Origin: Nitrospira sp.
Lineage (GTDB): Bacteria; Nitrospirota; Nitrospiria; Nitrospirales; Nitrospiraceae
Direction: 5' to 3'
Assembly: GCA_025360665.1 (NCBI GenBank)
Contig: JANYBU010000004.1
Span: forward strand, 1-6,531
Length of the DNA: 6,531 bases
Shown here: one piece after another, positions 5,444 to 6,531 of the stretch
Position numbering within the stretch: position 1 is the stretch's first letter
How the letters are laid out: every line of letters begins with the position of its first letter
Notes under the pieces: generated by a model
Seen by the model: only the letters and a program-made list of their open reading frames with translations
Database searches by the model: none
Told to the model about the DNA's origin: nothing
Position numbers and translations under genes: made by a program

Positions 5444-6370
5444 ATGGCTATCGCTGAACCTCTCCAGCAAGTCCGGGAACGAACAACCGAAGCATCTCGC
5501 CCGGCGACCGGGCTTGCATCAAAACCGGATGAAGGCACGACATCCGATTCTCCCTCCCTGCCCGGGCGACTGCTGGTCTTGGTGCTCGTGGGCTTATCGA
5601 TGTGGGTGGCCTACAAGGTTGCGACCGGAAAGTACTACACCCCGCGCTCGAACGTTGGCTTTTACCTGGGAGTCGTCGGCTCCGTGATGATACTTTTAAT
5701 GCTGGCCTATCCACTGCGCAAGCATGTGGGCTTCATGCATTGCTGGGGTGCGCTCAAAAACTGGTTTCGCATCCACATGATCATGGGTATCGTCGGCCCC
5801 ACACTCATCCTGTTTCACTCAACCTTTCATCTGAGATCCCTGAACGCAACGATCGCCCTCTTCAGCATGCTGGGGGTGGTCATCAGCGGCATCATCGGTC
5901 GCTTTGTCTACACTAAGATTCACTATGGTCTCTACGGCAGGCGCGCCACGCTGGGGAAAATTCAGGCAGAGTTTGCAGGCCATTCGAATGATGCCAAATC
6001 CCGACTGCACTTTGCGCCTCGTGTCGAGCATTGGCTCCAATCATTCGAACGCGACTCGATGCAACTCGATCGTTCCTTTACCTCGCACCTCTTCAGCCCC
6101 CTGACGATCGGATCGAAACGGATTATATTGGCCTTTCGCTGCGCGCGCGAGCTGCGAAAAATTCTGAAGACTGAACGGCATCCGGAGTTCCCTGGGGGGG
6201 CATCGGACGCAATCCGGTTGGCGTCATCATATTTGAGAGAGTGCGAGCGCGTCGCCGAGTTCAGTACCTACGAACGCTTCTTCTCGTTGTGGCACATGCT
6301 CCATGTGCCATTCATCTACATCCTGGCTGCCTGCACGATCTTTCACATCGTGGCCGCCTACATGTACTGA
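5444..6370 (+). CDS. Diheme b-type membrane cytochrome, ferric-reductase-like
   Basis: This 308-residue integral membrane protein has about five helices: roughly 42-60, 72-90, 109-126, 134-153 and 285-307. The N-terminal 40 residues are polar. Two helices each carry two histidines 14 residues apart: H111/H125 (IHMIMG..LFH) and H287/H301 (LHVPF..IFH). That pattern matches the bis-histidine, two-heme core of the ferric reductase/NOX superfamily, with one heme near each membrane face. A soluble loop of about 130 residues (154-284) separates the paired helices. The protein ends right after the last helix, so the FAD and NAD(P)H domains of true ferric reductases and NADPH oxidases are missing; electrons must come from another partner such as quinol or a c-type cytochrome (inference). 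It is followed 18 bases later by a putative secreted cytochrome c gene, which is likely its redox partner in one operon. The exact subfamily and direction of electron flow are not visible from sequence. Confidence 0.8.
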   Translation: MAIAEPLQQVRERTTEASRPATGLASKPDEGTTSDSPSLPGRLLVLVLVGLSMWVAYKVATGKYYTPRSNVGFYLGVVGSVMILLMLAYPLRKHVGFMHCWGALKNWFRIHMIMGIVGPTLILFHSTFHLRSLNATIALFSMLGVVISGIIGRFVYTKIHYGLYGRRATLGKIQAEFAGHSNDAKSRLHFAPRVEHWLQSFERDSMQLDRSFTSHLFSPLTIGSKRIILAFRCARELRKILKTERHPEFPGGASDAIRLASSYLRECERVAEFSTYERFFSLWHMLHVPFIYILAACTIFHIVAAYMY

Positions 6371-6388
6371 CCTCGATCAACTATTATT

Positions 6389-6531
6389 GTGCTGGTCTCA
6401 CGAAATTACGGTCTTCTACTCCTCCTTGGCACATTGATGCTCATGGCCGCACCGGCCTTGGCAGACAACGTCGAGACCGCCTTGATGCCGGGCCAGGTGA
6501 TCGAAGGCCATGCGAAATGGGAAGAGGACTG
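6389..6531 (+). CDS. Secreted protein, probable cytochrome c3/c7-family, N-terminal part (cut by window edge)
   Basis: The reading frame is open to the window edge (47 codons). From GTG at 6389 it gives M-L-V-S-R-N-Y, a hydrophobic core GLLLLLGTLMLM and likely cleavage at APALA/DN, a good signal peptide. The mature part begins NVETALMPGQVIEGHAKWEED, and the last two bases (TG) could begin a cysteine codon. As I recall, the pattern MPGxxxxGHAKxExxC(xxCH) is a common opening of small periplasmic multiheme cytochromes c, where the first heme motif follows at once; no CXXCH is inside the window, so this rests on the lead sequence. The start is uncertain: no strong ribosome site precedes GTG, and ATG at 6437 would remove the basic n-region. 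The gap to the upstream cytochrome b gene is 18 bases, and both are in the same frame, so they are likely co-transcribed. Confidence 0.6.
   Translation, partial: MLVSRNYGLLLLLGTLMLMAAPALADNVETALMPGQVIEGHAKWEED

Overview
The window looks like chromosomal DNA of a Gram-negative, respiratory bacterium with heavy investment in c-type cytochromes. A member of the Nitrospirota (Nitrospira-like) or a comparable lineage is my best guess. It rests on the style of the cytochromes, the moderately high GC coding sequence and System I (Ccm) cytochrome c maturation genes; it is an inference, since no marker gene is present. Nothing marks a mobile element: no transposase, integrase, tRNA or CRISPR.

Layout. 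Minus strand, in order of transcription (right to left): a 22-23 heme secreted cytochrome c (3132-4994); a 205-base gap; a 766-residue outer-membrane protein with an AMIN-like domain, a TPR-like region and a beta-barrel (626-2926, TTG start); then, 1 base after its stop codon, a row of Ccm genes. In that row ccmA (469-624) and ccmB (169-472) are decayed remnants with internal deletions and frameshifts, while the first 52 codons of ccmC (1-157, cut by the window edge) look intact. Plus strand, divergent from the cytochrome: a five-helix diheme b-type membrane protein of the ferric-reductase-like type (5444-6370), then after 18 bases the start of a secreted protein that resembles small multiheme cytochromes c (6389 to the edge).

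The 425-449 base divergent spacer (up to 5443) is AT-rich and holds three 16-bp dyads of one form, TGGGA-N6-TCCCA. Two are spaced exactly 40 bp apart and the third lies 175 bp further on. Their 5-6-5 geometry is that of CRP/FNR-family operators, but the half-site differs. They probably coordinate the two divergent transcripts.

Reading the genes together (inference): quinol or a periplasmic donor -> diheme cytochrome b in the inner membrane -> small periplasmic cytochrome c -> long multiheme cytochrome acting as a wire -> outer membrane, where the barrel protein could be the conduit or anchor. This would be a candidate transmembrane or extracellular electron-transfer module. The strongest direct observation is that the long cytochrome has 23 heme-attachment motifs (22 CXXCH plus one CX4CH) and exactly 23 other histidines, one spare ligand per heme.
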